64,000 bases of DNA from positions 1 through 64,000 of the forward strand of contig JANBQC010000086.1 of assembly GCA_027576995.1 (NCBI GenBank), given 5' to 3'. Below are positions 1-10,813 of the stretch, in pieces. Origin of the DNA: Dimargaris cristalligena. Taxonomy: Eukaryota; Kickxellomycota; Dimargaritomycetes; Dimargaritales; Dimargaritaceae. Every line of letters begins with the position of its first letter. The first letter of the stretch is position 1. The notes beneath the pieces are model-generated. The model had not been told where the DNA came from. It was given only the letters and a program-made list of their open reading frames with translations, and did no database searches. A program made the translations under genes and the position numbers.

Positions 1-2768
1 TTTGAAGCTCAAATTCCACTATCCCTTGAACTCAGTCCCAATTTTTTTATTGATTATTTCTTATCATTTAACATCACCGTTTTTTATATTTATTTTCAAT
101 AAAACTTTCACATCATTCATTATATCCTCCCCCCCATCCTCTGTCCAATCCACTGACCACCTGCCCCCTCTGAAAACCCACCATGTTAATGTCCAATTCT
201 GCCCTGGTCACATCCCACTCCATGAACCTCCCATCTTCTGCCACTAGGGAGCAGGCCGCTGCAACTTCAGGCCATGTTGATAAGGAGGCTACTGCTTCCT
301 CGTGAATCCTGAAGGCTGCTAACAATAGGCTAGATGTCCCAGGTAGTACATATATCCTTTACATTCATTATGGTTATCAGGAAGGTTTGCTATTGATAGT
401 GGAAAGAGAAGTCTGGTGATTCGATGCAAGGTTGAATTGCAAACACCACTTCTTGAAATATGTTCATTGTATTCAGGTATTAGTGAACAGATAGTATATC
501 CCCCCTTGCTTAAAATAACCATTTGGTTTATAGACAAGGCCAGGTCTAAGATACTCGAGTTGCTGCAGGCTAGGCTTTTCTATGTTAACATGACAGTGTT
601 AAAGGGAACCTGTGATTTTAAGTGAATACATGTAGCTGTAAGCAGGACTACATTTTTGCTGTGAGATTGGATAGTAAGTGAAAACTAAAGCTGACCACAT
701 TAGGTCAAGAATGTCATTGGTTGCAACAGTTTTATCAATCTCATCTCTTATGAGAGTGGGCCTCTTTAGCCATTAATACAGCCACTGACAGCAATGGCTA
801 GAAAATTATGCAATAACAGCTGGTGGTCAACAATAGCCTGCTGGGGGTCAGTTGTAGTGGGATGTCAATATTGGGGAAGTCAAGGCCCATTCTGACTGGT
901 GCCTGTGCTTCTTTGATGATTCCCCTGGCTAGTCTCTGTTTTTTCCCTTTTCATATCATAGACGGAATACTAGTTTGCCATTAAATATGCTTTTAAGTGA
1001 CTGAATTGAATTGCATTGGCCATCCCGCACTATACGGATGTTTATGCATTAGCATTTAATAAATCAGCTGCCTACTAATTGAACGTGGAACCAGCTAGAT
1101 AGAGCATTCGTTTACTTATACATTTACAGATGCAGTGCTAGGCTAAGAGTCAATCTCAGTTATACTCCATGGACACATACTGTCTAAAAGGTACTTACCA
1201 TTTAAGGTCACATATATTTATTTCCCTGGAATCAATAAAATCGTATTGTTAAATGATCTGTTCCATCAGGCAGTAGTGTGCAATTTGGAAAGTTTTGTGA
1301 ATTTGTAAAATACTGAATACTAAAGCCTATAAGTCGACAGGTTCTCTTCTTGACAGAAATCAGGCTATTGGGTATTTCCGCCCTCGTCATCGCCTTGTGT
1401 ATTCTGGCCATTGGCAGGACCTATAAGATAGCCAAACCCCCGGGGAGTGTGTCACTAAGGGGGGGGGACATTAACCACCACCGTAAGTAATGTCCTTTTG
1501 GCTAGGGGTAATCTAATGGACACGTCAACATAGGTACTGTAAAATGAAAACCGAGACTGCCATTGGACATCACTATGAGGATAAACGGTCATATTCACCA
1601 CTATCCCATAACCCTAAATGAATACAGTTCTCGATTAGCGGATTTCTATTTATCGCTTTCGCAACTGAACGCCGCTACACAGTATCACGTCGTGTGGTTC
1701 TCTAATAAATTACACGAGACTCGCCGTTTTGTGCCATTGGCCATTTTTTACTCACAATACAAGCAGTTAGCTTGAAGGGGAGTACTCACTGGCCTGTGGT
1801 CATTAAGCGAGGTACAACGACAACCCGGGTTTCACATATAAGGGGGCTATTAGTCCGTTAGTCTACTTAGCTATACCCCCGGAACAATATTTTATTGTTT
1901 CAATAAACGTATAAGAATAGGACCCCCGCAAGAGAACACCATTATTGATCTCTCCAAGTGAGCAACAGCCCCCATCGAATCAGCTCAAGTCCAGAGGGAT
2001 TTCATGGTTCTCAGGGATTAGCTTGTAAAAAGTATCCGGGGTTTAATCGGGTTATTAACGTTGGAAGACCATTAGGGGAAGCAGTCACGAAAGCCCCGGG
2101 TTAGGCCTACCATTAAACTCGTTAATCAAGTGGACATAGCATATCCGTTACAAAACAGTAGTCCTTGATTCCAAAACCGACAAGGAAGGCATATATATGT
2201 AATGAACAAAGTTCGGGAAGCCAAGTTGGACGGCCAATGTTGACCACCGTATTACCAAATGGGATTAACGGAAAGACGTGGAGTTATGGGCTTGAAAGGG
2301 GGTTTATGGAATTGGCTAGTTGATTTGTGCCCCAGACCAAATTCCAATATGTAGTTCCCAGCCCTGGGAACCCCTATTATTATTCATTCGCTCATCGACA
2401 CCTTCTAAACCAGTCCGAGTTAATAGGGCAAATGGTTATATATATATTAAAAATGGTATATCAAGATCAGCTCCACCTACGCAGCTATCGAGCTAACAAA
2501 CTAATCCTGCGACCACAGACTGGATATGTAATTAAATTAGGAAAAAGGGACGAACGATGATAAAAATACAATTGGTTGTAAATAAGCGAAAGTAAAAACA
2601 ATATACCAAACCCATTCCAGTGCTCTTTTGCCGAGGGAGGGGATGCTTTACAATGGCCGCACCAAACTTCCAAGGTACTAAAAGGTCAATGCCCCTAGGT
2701 CTACATTATACCTTACATACCCCCCCCTCGCTCTCAACCATTTAGCCGCCAACAGTCCTATTTCGCCT
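1..2768. other. Gene-free left flank; first ~960 bases CpG-poor
   Basis: No gene is recognised here. By hand count the first ~960 bases contain only about five CG dinucleotides and look enriched in TG/CA, whereas from about 1380 onward CG is frequent. A minus-strand open frame of about 70 codons (113-325) has protein-like composition but starts at TTG and matches nothing I know. From 1380 to 2768 there are only short open frames, poly-G and poly-C runs, and the 3' side of NPR3. The CpG-poor part may be an old methylated repeat or transposon remnant; that is inference. Confidence 0.55.
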
Positions 2769-5153
2769 TTAGCAGTGCTTAATATTAATCAAGTGGTTGC
2801 GATAGAGTTTTAGGGTCGATTTGAGGTCCCGGAAGGACATTTGCAGTAGATAGTGAATTTCGTAGGTATTGTGTTTGCCGTCCAAGTACTTGAAAAGGTC
2901 GTGGAACCGCAGTTTCCGATTGGGGTATTTTTCGTCGATTTCCTGGATCCACTGTTGGAGACTGTGGGTCCGCGCAGTTCGGGATAGTTTAATTCCTGGA
3001 CTGGGATCCTCCGGGTAGCCGCCCCCGGTCCCGGTCCCCCTTGCTACCCGACCGGTGACCACGGAAGTCGAAGATGGCGGGGGAGCAGGGGGGGCCGAGG
3101 TATGTGGGGTGGTGGGGGCCGATGTGATGATACCCGAACTCGACACGGGAGGGGGAACACCACTGCCCGATAATGATAATAGTTGCGTAGGGGTCGACGG
3201 CCATCCACCACCATTCGAGACCGCCAGGCCGCTGGTGGTGGGTTCGTCCCATGGAAACACCGGCTTAAGATGACCGGGTGTTTTAGCGTACACGTACGTA
3301 TGGATTTCAGTGACTAAATCGCGGCTCAACAGAAACTCCAGCGCCCCAAAGTACATGGCCCTCACTTCAGGGTCGCTATTCTGGATATGCTTGAGAAAAC
3401 TCTTGGGAGTAGAGAAGGAGGCCAGGAATTCGACGAGGTTAATTTTGGGGAATTTAGGCGCGAATTCGGCGTTGTACTCGTGGATACGGGAGAGGTCGGC
3501 GTTAGGGGAAACGACATATTCGCACCCCAGTTTCGGTTTATTGATGACTTTAGCCTTGCGCCAGTAGATCATATGGGCGGCCATCCGGTACATTTGGGCT
3601 AGGGAACAGTCAATGACGCTGTGGAGGTCGCCGAGAGCCCGGCGGTGTGGCAGTTCCTTGACCAGTAGGGTCAGCGAAAGGTTCACGTCGGGCGGCAGGG
3701 AGGCCAGGATTTTATCGGGTTCCTCGAGCGGCAGAAGGATTTGCTGGGGTTGAATGTAGGGGTACAGGGCTAACCGTTCCTGAAGTTCCTCTTGACTGAG
3801 CGCACACCAGAGGTTTTCTTTTAGGCGCGGGACTTGGAGGGACAGGCTGAACTTGTTGTCGATTAATAAATGGACCACTCGGTCGTAGAAGATCGTGTCG
3901 TACACCTCCGCTAGGGTACGGGCCAGTGAACTTTGGGCCAGGGCCCGATTAAGCCATTCGGCCATGGTGAGGTGCGTGCGGGTCGCTTTTTCTAAATTCA
4001 GGGACAACTTTTGAACCTCCTGGGAGACGTATTGGCCGGACTTTTGGGCAAAGTCGAGGACGGCGCAGAGTTTGTTCACGATGTGATGGTAGATTAATTC
4101 GGCCTTCTCCTCGGCCTCGGGGTAGGAATTGTCAATGACAAAGAGAATATGGACCAGATTTTTCTGGTACTGGTTAGCCGAGTGGGGGGACAGGGGTTCG
4201 GCCGAATCGGAGTCACTCGAGTCGTAGTCGAAGTAGAGGGACTGGGGGGTTTCATCAGAGCCGGAAGGGTGGCTGGGAGGAGACGCGACGGGGGTGGGGG
4301 CCGGGGAGGATCGAAGACTGGTCGTGGAGGCATTGCCGCGAAGACTCCGACGCCGCAAAGTTAAGGACGGGTGCTGCAGGGATGGCCGGGTCCGGCGGGG
4401 CCGCGTGGATTCGCTGACGGGTTGGATACGGTGTTTAACGGTAAAGGGCCGCCCCAAGAACATCAGATCGTCAATGATAGTCTGGAATCGGCAGCTCCCC
4501 CGGGCCGCGTTACGGGCCAGAAACGTCAGAATGGCCTTATTGCTCAATCCAATGGCGGCATCCTTGCTCCACCCATCCGTAGACATGAACTTTCCACCCT
4601 CGCGGGCCTCTTCCGTGGGCAATGAAGAGGGACGGCCCGTAGAACCGTTCATCATCATGATCGAGTCGGCGTAGGGCAAAGGTGCAATGCCCACCCCGTC
4701 ATTGATACCGTCCCCGCTGGGAAACTCCGGTGACTCGTCGGAGCCCGTCAGTCCACTCGGGGAGAAAAACCGGAGGCCCCGGGACTCGTCAATGAAGCAG
4801 TAACTGCCGGTGGGAATCTCGGGTTGCTCGGACTGGCCTTCGCGGGGCCGGACCTGGCCCTTGGATAGAATGTAGCCGATGGGGCGGGGGTTGATGGTGT
4901 CCACGGGGTGACTGAAAAAGGTGCAGGTTTGGTCGGACTGGGACCGGTTGGAGTCCAGCAGCGCCGAGGGGGAGGGGTAGAGGGAGGTGGTGGGGGGTCC
5001 ATTCGGAGCGGGGCGGTAGTTACGGAGTCCCACTTGGTCAAAGTAATTGCGGGGGTGGTGGCGTTTGATTAATGGGTCCAGGGGGTACCGGAATAAGACC
5101 TGGCGTTCCCCACTGGACTCCGAAATGAGGAAAATAGATAGTAGTTCAGACAT
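2769..5153 (-). CDS. NPR3: NPR3-like subunit of the SEACIT/GATOR1 complex
   Basis: This is a 794-residue protein of the nitrogen permease regulator 3 family. With Npr2 and Iml1 it forms the GAP complex that switches off TORC1 at the vacuole when amino acids are scarce. The N-terminus (MSELLSIFLIS, then FRYP) is the typical start of the family's longin-like domain. A conserved core begins near residue 333 (VHILFVIDNS) and continues through a long helical region. The C-terminal part (about 733-794, ending KLYRNHLINIKHC) matches the family's end, so the gene is complete and intronless. An ATG 26 codons upstream (5231) is in frame, but the family begins at MSE, so 5153 is preferred; its context is gggaccATG. 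Two low-complexity Ser/Thr/Pro/Gly stretches interrupt the conserved parts. The gene diverges from HIR1. Confidence 0.93.
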   Translation of the reverse strand: MSELLSIFLISESSGERQVLFRYPLDPLIKRHHPRNYFDQVGLRNYRPAPNGPPTTSLYPSPSALLDSNRSQSDQTCTFFSHPVDTINPRPIGYILSKGQVRPREGQSEQPEIPTGSYCFIDESRGLRFFSPSGLTGSDESPEFPSGDGINDGVGIAPLPYADSIMMMNGSTGRPSSLPTEEAREGGKFMSTDGWSKDAAIGLSNKAILTFLARNAARGSCRFQTIIDDLMFLGRPFTVKHRIQPVSESTRPRRTRPSLQHPSLTLRRRSLRGNASTTSLRSSPAPTPVASPPSHPSGSDETPQSLYFDYDSSDSDSAEPLSPHSANQYQKNLVHILFVIDNSYPEAEEKAELIYHHIVNKLCAVLDFAQKSGQYVSQEVQKLSLNLEKATRTHLTMAEWLNRALAQSSLARTLAEVYDTIFYDRVVHLLIDNKFSLSLQVPRLKENLWCALSQEELQERLALYPYIQPQQILLPLEEPDKILASLPPDVNLSLTLLVKELPHRRALGDLHSVIDCSLAQMYRMAAHMIYWRKAKVINKPKLGCEYVVSPNADLSRIHEYNAEFAPKFPKINLVEFLASFSTPKSFLKHIQNSDPEVRAMYFGALEFLLSRDLVTEIHTYVYAKTPGHLKPVFPWDEPTTSGLAVSNGGGWPSTPTQLLSLSGSGVPPPVSSSGIITSAPTTPHTSAPPAPPPSSTSVVTGRVARGTGTGGGYPEDPSPGIKLSRTARTHSLQQWIQEIDEKYPNRKLRFHDLFKYLDGKHNTYEIHYLLQMSFRDLKSTLKLYRNHLINIKHC

Positions 5154-5579
5154 GGTCCCTGGGGGAAAGGAATGGAGAAACCGGAAAGAAACTCGATATA
5201 GGAATTTGGTACAAAAGAGGCAATGGCTCAAACTTAGGAGGAAAGGTTAGTATAGTGAGTAAGCAGAGACAAGGCGGCCCTCCTCCCACTATTAAACACT
5301 CTAATAAAGTGAAGCACACGCTGTTTCCGGACTACTTTTGAGACGGAATACCGTTGCAGTTCGAGTGTCTATGTGCTCCTTTCCAACCACACAGGGCCTT
5401 TTAATTATAGTGCCGGCTGTGGAGCCTACCCAACAGCCTGGCCACCAAAGGCAAACTCTCCCGGAAGAGAAAGAGCCCGATAAGCCCGGCCAATGTCCCA
5501 GAGACGGCGAACAACCGGGCTGCCAGCATTAACCAATTTCTAATGAATCGACTGATAGCTGCTACCTCCTTTGCGTGTG

Positions 5580-5601
5580 TATACTATACTATACTATACT
5601 A
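5580..5601. repeat. ATACT pentanucleotide tandem repeat
   Basis: About four perfect copies of ATACT sit upstream of HIR1. The reverse-complement unit AGTAT recurs at 42646-42666 upstream of the DUF8032 gene. It is probably a simple microsatellite. Confidence 0.7.
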
Positions 5602-5807
5602 TTGACCACATCCACCGCGTGCCCTGGGCGATGGGGCTGACTGACTGTCTTGACCTTTTTTACCACTATTATGTTCCTGCATTACAAATAAACCTACCTA
5701 TTATATATTCCAGCTCTTTCACCTATTGATCCTCTCGCCTTTCCTTCAATATCCTCCTTCCCCTCTATTCCGCTGCTGGATTGACCCACCCGCCGCCACC
5801 CCCTCTC

Positions 5808-5815
5808 TATAAAAA
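5808..5815 (+). promoter_or_regulatory. TATA-like element of HIR1
   Basis: TATAAAAA lies 76 bp before the HIR1 ATG inside a C/T-rich leader. The position fits a core promoter with a short 5' leader. Confidence 0.4.
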
Positions 5816-5890
5816 ACAAACCCCGGTCCTTAAATCTACTACCCGTCCTTCGTTCCTGCCGTTATTCCAGCGCCCTCCCTCCGCCTTACG

Positions 5891-8800
5891 ATGCGCATCG
5901 TTAAACCGGACTGGGTGCAGCATGAGAATGACAAGGGGGTCAAGCTGACTATCTACTCCCTCTCGGTTCACCCGGACGGCTCCCGGTTCGCCACGGGCGG
6001 CATTGGCTTCCACGTTAAAATTTGGAACACCGCGCCCCTCCTCCATCGCGAGGCCGAAGAAGACCCCAATGTACCCAAGCTACTCGCCTCCATGAGCGTC
6101 CACAACGGCAACGTCATGTGCGTGGCCTGGTCCCACGGCGCCGGCCAGTACCTGGCCACCGGGTCCGACGACTACATTGTCCTGATCTGGGAACTCGATA
6201 CGAGCGGGAGCGCTGGTTCGACTTTCGGCAATCTAGGTGGAGGCGGTGCCGCCAACGTGGAGAACTGGAAAGTGGTGCGTCGTTTAGCGGGCCACGCCTC
6301 CGACGTTACGGATTTGGCCTGGGCCCCGGAAAACGCGTACCTAGCCACGTGTGGGCTGGACAGTACCATTTACATCTGGGACGGCCGTACGTTCGATCAA
6401 CTGCGGCGCTTATCCTTACACGAGGGCTTCGTTAAGGGACTCACCTGGGACCCGGCCGGCCAGTATCTGGCTTCCCAATCGGACGATAAAACCATGATCA
6501 TCTGGAAAACGAGTGACTGGTCCATGGAAACGCGCCTGTCCGCCCCCTTTCAGGACTCCAGTAACGTCACCGTCAACCGACGCCCCAGCTGGTCGCCCGA
6601 CGGGTCCTATGTGGCCTCGGCCAATGCAGCTGAAAAAGACCACCACATGTCGACCCTGTTCACCCGGGATAAATGGGCCACCCAAATCAATCTGGTGGGC
6701 CACAAGGCGCCCATTGAGGTGGTGAAGTTTAATCCGGTGATTTTCAAACCCCTCGATGATAAGGACGATTCAGCCACCAAGAAATCGGCCGCGGCCGGCG
6801 AAGATGCCGAGAACACCCCCACCGGCCCCACCGCCCTCATCGCGGTGGGCAGTCAGGACCGTAGTATTACCGTCTGGACCACCCGCAATCCCCGGCCCAT
6901 GTCCGTGGCCGACGGTATTTTCGAACACAATGTCACCGATTTGGATTGGAGTCCCGACGGCATGACGCTCTTTGCTTCGTCGCACGACGGAACCGTCGCC
7001 ATTCTCAGTTTTACGGAAGCGGAGCTTGGCCAGCCCATGTCGCTGGACGAGAATCTGGAAATGCTGTCGAAGCATGGGTACAAAAAGAAGAAAATCATTC
7101 CCGTGGAAAGTCCCACGCAGTTACGGTTGGAGGAGGAGTATGCTCAGGCGAGCCGCAATGCGTCGTCGCAGCGTATCGCGCGGCTGATGGGAGGCGGGAG
7201 TAGTAGTAGTAGTCACCCGGCAGCCGGTTCAACTGATCAGTCAACTCCGCTAGGTGTACCCACCTCTACCTTATTAGCCTTGGCTCCCGATATAAAGCCT
7301 CCGGTTCCCACCTCTGCTGATGCCACCTCGGCCTCTTCCGTACCCGCTCAGCCACCACAACCATCAACATCAACGTCCGCTTCGACCGCATCACCATCGC
7401 CGCTACCGCCACCCCCCATGACCCCGCAGAAGGTGACCATCACCAAAGATGGCAAGAAACGTATCCAACCCCAGTTTGTTCGTAACCTAACCGGCCCTTC
7501 CTCATCGTCGCAGGCCACCCCTAAACCCCCACCACCGGCTGCCCGGTATAATAATGGTCTTTCGGCGTCTTCTGCCGCCACCACCTCGGCTAACGGCCAC
7601 GCTGACTCGGCTTCTTCGACGGGTTTACTCCCACCAGGCACTCCCATCCGCAGCGGCGGCTCCCTCGCCTTCGGCGGGGGCGGGGGAGACCTGTCTAATA
7701 ACTACCACACCCCGGGCGACGTGATTTTTGGAAACGGCGGACGATCCTCGGTTTACACGCCCGAAATGGACGCCCCCTTCCGGGAATGGAGTAGCGGGCA
7801 TGGGCACCCCTCCGTCCCTCTTGCCTCGGCGGCCTTGGGTAATAAGCGCAAATACGGGGAATCCCCCGACCCTGCTAGTGCATCACATAAACGGATGATC
7901 CCCGGCGGAGGGGCCTTAAATACCCCGAACGGGCGCAGTCGGACCGCCCCGCCGCCGCTGGTTGGCCCTGAACGACGATCGATTATAACGTCCCAGGCGT
8001 ATGCCCAATCCCAAATCCGGCTAGCGGTACCCAAGGTGCAGTCCCAGCTACGCCACTGTGTGCGCCGCGGCGGCGGGGGACCCGGTCGGCCTGCTTACAT
8101 GCCGAGCACTCCGGCTGCCCCTACCCCCGCCAACACTAATCCCGCAACCGTGCATAACGCGGCGGTGTACTTGAACGCCTACAACGATATCAGAGGGGGA
8201 GCTAAACCTACCCGGGTCACACTCACCCGTAACGAGCAGGTCGAGTGGACGACGTTACTCCCCGCCTACGCTCTCCTACTCACGGGGAACGACAAGTACC
8301 TGATGGCCACCTGCTACGACGGGGCGGTCCATTTCTTCACCCCCGCGGGACGCCGTGTCCTCCCGGCCGTAATGTTAGAAGCCACCGCATCGTTCGTCGA
8401 TTGTAGCGGGCCTTATTTTATGTGCTTAACTTCCGTTGGCCTCCTTACGGTATGGAACCTCGATACCCAGGAAGCGGTGATCTCTGGGCTGTCCGTGGGA
8501 CCCGCCCTGGAATTGGCCATTACTCCCGCTGCTCCTACCGCCCCGGCCTCAAGTCAGGGGAATAGTAATGGTAATGGTAAGGATAAAGAGAAAGATAAGG
8601 ATAAGGATAAAGAGCGGGACTCGGAGGGCTTCGTGGCCGGTCCCACCGCCACCATTACATCCGCCCACGTCCGACCCCGGGGTATACCCGTTTTGACCAC
8701 CTCACATGGCCAAGCCTACACCTATCATCTCGGCATGAAGGCCTGGCTTAAGGTGGTGGACCCCTGGTATACCTGTTCGGACTTTTTCCTGGCCCAGGCC

Positions 8801-9943
8801 CCGCCGCCCGCCAGCGTCATCGTCCCCGGAGGTGGGCTGGGCGGATTTGGGTTCGGAGCATCGTCGTTCCACTCGGGCGCCGCCGGAGGGGGAGCCCCAC
8901 CCGGTTTATTATCCGGGATTCAAACAGCCACGGCCCGGCTCCTGGAAACCACCACAGTCACGGCGACGGTGGCCCCCCATACCAATAATAATACCCACGG
9001 CGGTACCTCTGACCCCCACCAACTCACCCACCTGTTCCGCCACATGGACGACACCCAACGGCAGCTCCTGACCCTGGACCATTTGGAGCACCAGCTGGTG
9101 GCTAGTCAGGCCCTCCAATCCCCCGCGGAGTTCCGGTACTGGCTGAATTGCTACGCCAAACGCTTGGCGGACGAAAATGCCCAAGATCGGATTATGGAAC
9201 TGGGCAATTGGTTGTTGGGGCCCTTGTACTTGCCTGGTTCAACGGTCACTACACTGGGTCCCGCCAATCTGACCTACGGTGGTATGGTGGCGAATTCGAA
9301 ACACGGCGAGACGGCGTACCAGTGGGAACCGACAATCTTGGTAAGTTGCACCCCCCTTTCGTAGGATATGCCGTGGCTCTATTGACCATTGTATCGATTA
9401 GTGCGAAATATATTATAGAGTTTTATTCGTTGTTTTGTATTTATTCCCCGAATATACCTTACGGGGGTATGTATATGAATATCCCTACACTTTGGATGCC
9501 ATCCCCCTATGGCCCATTCTGATGAGACTAATTATTGATGTATGGATTCGTATTTGCAACCTTATTATTGGACGCTCCCCTTTAAACACCACAGGGATTC
9601 GAAAAACGGGGGTTATTGGCGGAAATCCTCAAAGTACTGGGTAAGTTAACCCTGTATATTATTGGCCTATGAGTGTAGAAGGCATTAAGCATCCCATCTA
9701 CCAACTCTTGACCACCACCATTACCCTGACATTTTCTACGGAGATGATACAAATTGGAATGTCCCTATTTTCCGCCCTATTTCCTGACTCCATCCTGTCT
9801 CTGAACTAATTCGTTTTCTACGTATCCACTCCACTCGACTCTATGGTATTCTTGATTCCTTAGCAACGAACCGGGAATTGCAGCGCATTACGACCCAATT
9901 CTCACAAACTCTGGACCAACTTGACCAATCCTCCCATTCTTAG
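5891..9943 (+). CDS. HIR1: HIR1/HIRA histone chaperone subunit, three exons
   Basis: This is a WD40 histone regulator of the HIR complex, which deposits H3-H4 independently of replication and represses histone genes. Exons are 5891-9340, 9595-9640 and 9864-9943, giving 1,191 residues. The N-terminus (MRIVKPDWVQH) and seven WD repeats (about 1-380) match HIRA. The B-motif that binds Asf1 is at 517-527 (ITKDGKKRIQP). The Hira domain runs from about 785 to the end. The first exon ends in phase 0 at a GTAAGT donor. The 46-nt second exon encodes GFEKRGLLAEILKVL, and the third begins by completing Ala and reads ATNRELQRITTQF. Together these rebuild the typical HIRA C-terminus, which supports both splices. 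Read without splicing, the frame would run on seven intron codons and stop at 9364. Ser/Pro-rich linkers flank the B-motif, and a Lys/Asp-rich run sits near residue 900. Confidence 0.95.
9341..9594 (+). other. HIR1 intron 1
   Basis: A 254-nt GT-AG intron with donor GTAAGT and acceptor CACAG. The branch-point-like ACTAAT has its branch A at 9531, 63 nt from the acceptor, with no AG between. Splicing it keeps the HIRA frame. Confidence 0.9.
9641..9863 (+). other. HIR1 intron 2
   Basis: A 223-nt GT-AG intron with donor GTAAGT and acceptor CTTAG. The branch-like ACTAAT has its branch A at 9809, 54 nt from the acceptor, with an AG-free pyrimidine-rich stretch between. The splice joins KVL to ATNREL, a HIRA-specific sequence. 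Confidence 0.9.
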
Positions 9944-10813
9944 GCCCCTTACTCGCCCACTTTTATTGTGTGCATACTACTTTAATGCTCGTTGGCAGTA
10001 TACAGCCCAAACTTGAGACGAAAGAATTTTGATGACTCTTGTTTATATATATATATACCAAATTATAACTAAGAGGGTATGCTACCTAACCCACTATTTG
10101 TCGACTTCCAATGGAATACCTTTTATAATTAAACGAACTTGTCATGTCCCTCACCCACTTTCTCCTCCCCTAGCGCCCTAATCTAATGTAATTTCATTTA
10201 TGTGTTCATTATTGCCCCATTATAAATCTAGTTTAATCATAATGCTACACCATTCACAAACCCGCTGCTTTACCAAAGAGATACTATATCCAATGAAAAG
10301 GTCATATATGATTGGCCAGGCCTGCGGGAATTTTGCTTAGTGTACAAGTGGTTTGGTTTACTATAGATTATAACTTAAAAGTGGTAAGGAATGAGGAGTA
10401 GGAGGGGATCAATGGCTGTGGCTAATATTCCAATCACAGCAAAGAACCACTTAATGAATGGTAAAGAAATGTCGCGAAAAGGAGGTGAATTATGTCCACA
10501 GCTAGTGCACTATCGTATTTGACCACCGATTGAACAATGGCGAGGGTGGGATAATCGAATGATGGAGATGAGGCAAATCGGAAGGGAAACTCCAAATGAT
10601 TATCGAAGAAAATCCGGTGGGTTAAAGCCAGTAAAATAAACGATTGAAGGAAAGGGAGAACATGTGCAGGAGATAAATACTATAACAATTACATAAGAGA
10701 AAGTGATCAGAAAAGTCACCGGCTAACAGCAAGGTGAGGGGGGGGGTGAGCAAGCACTGATTAAAATAACCAAAGACGAGTTTAACACGAAAGTAATCGT
10801 TGGCCCAGTCTCA
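9944..10813. other. HIR1/NOX convergent intergenic region
   Basis: An 870-bp A/T-rich region between the 3' ends of HIR1 and NOX, with a short TA run near 10046. I see no gene and no clear poly(A) signal. Confidence 0.7.

Larger units (their letters stand above)
5154..5890. promoter_or_regulatory. Divergent NPR3/HIR1 intergenic region
   Basis: This 737-bp region separates the starts of two divergent genes and should hold both promoters. It contains a CCAAT element (5532-5536), a short ATACT tandem repeat (about 5580-5601), and a pyrimidine-rich tract running into HIR1. A TATAAAAA element lies at 5808-5815, 76 bp before the HIR1 ATG. The short open frame inside (5338-5532) is not convincing. 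Confidence 0.6.
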
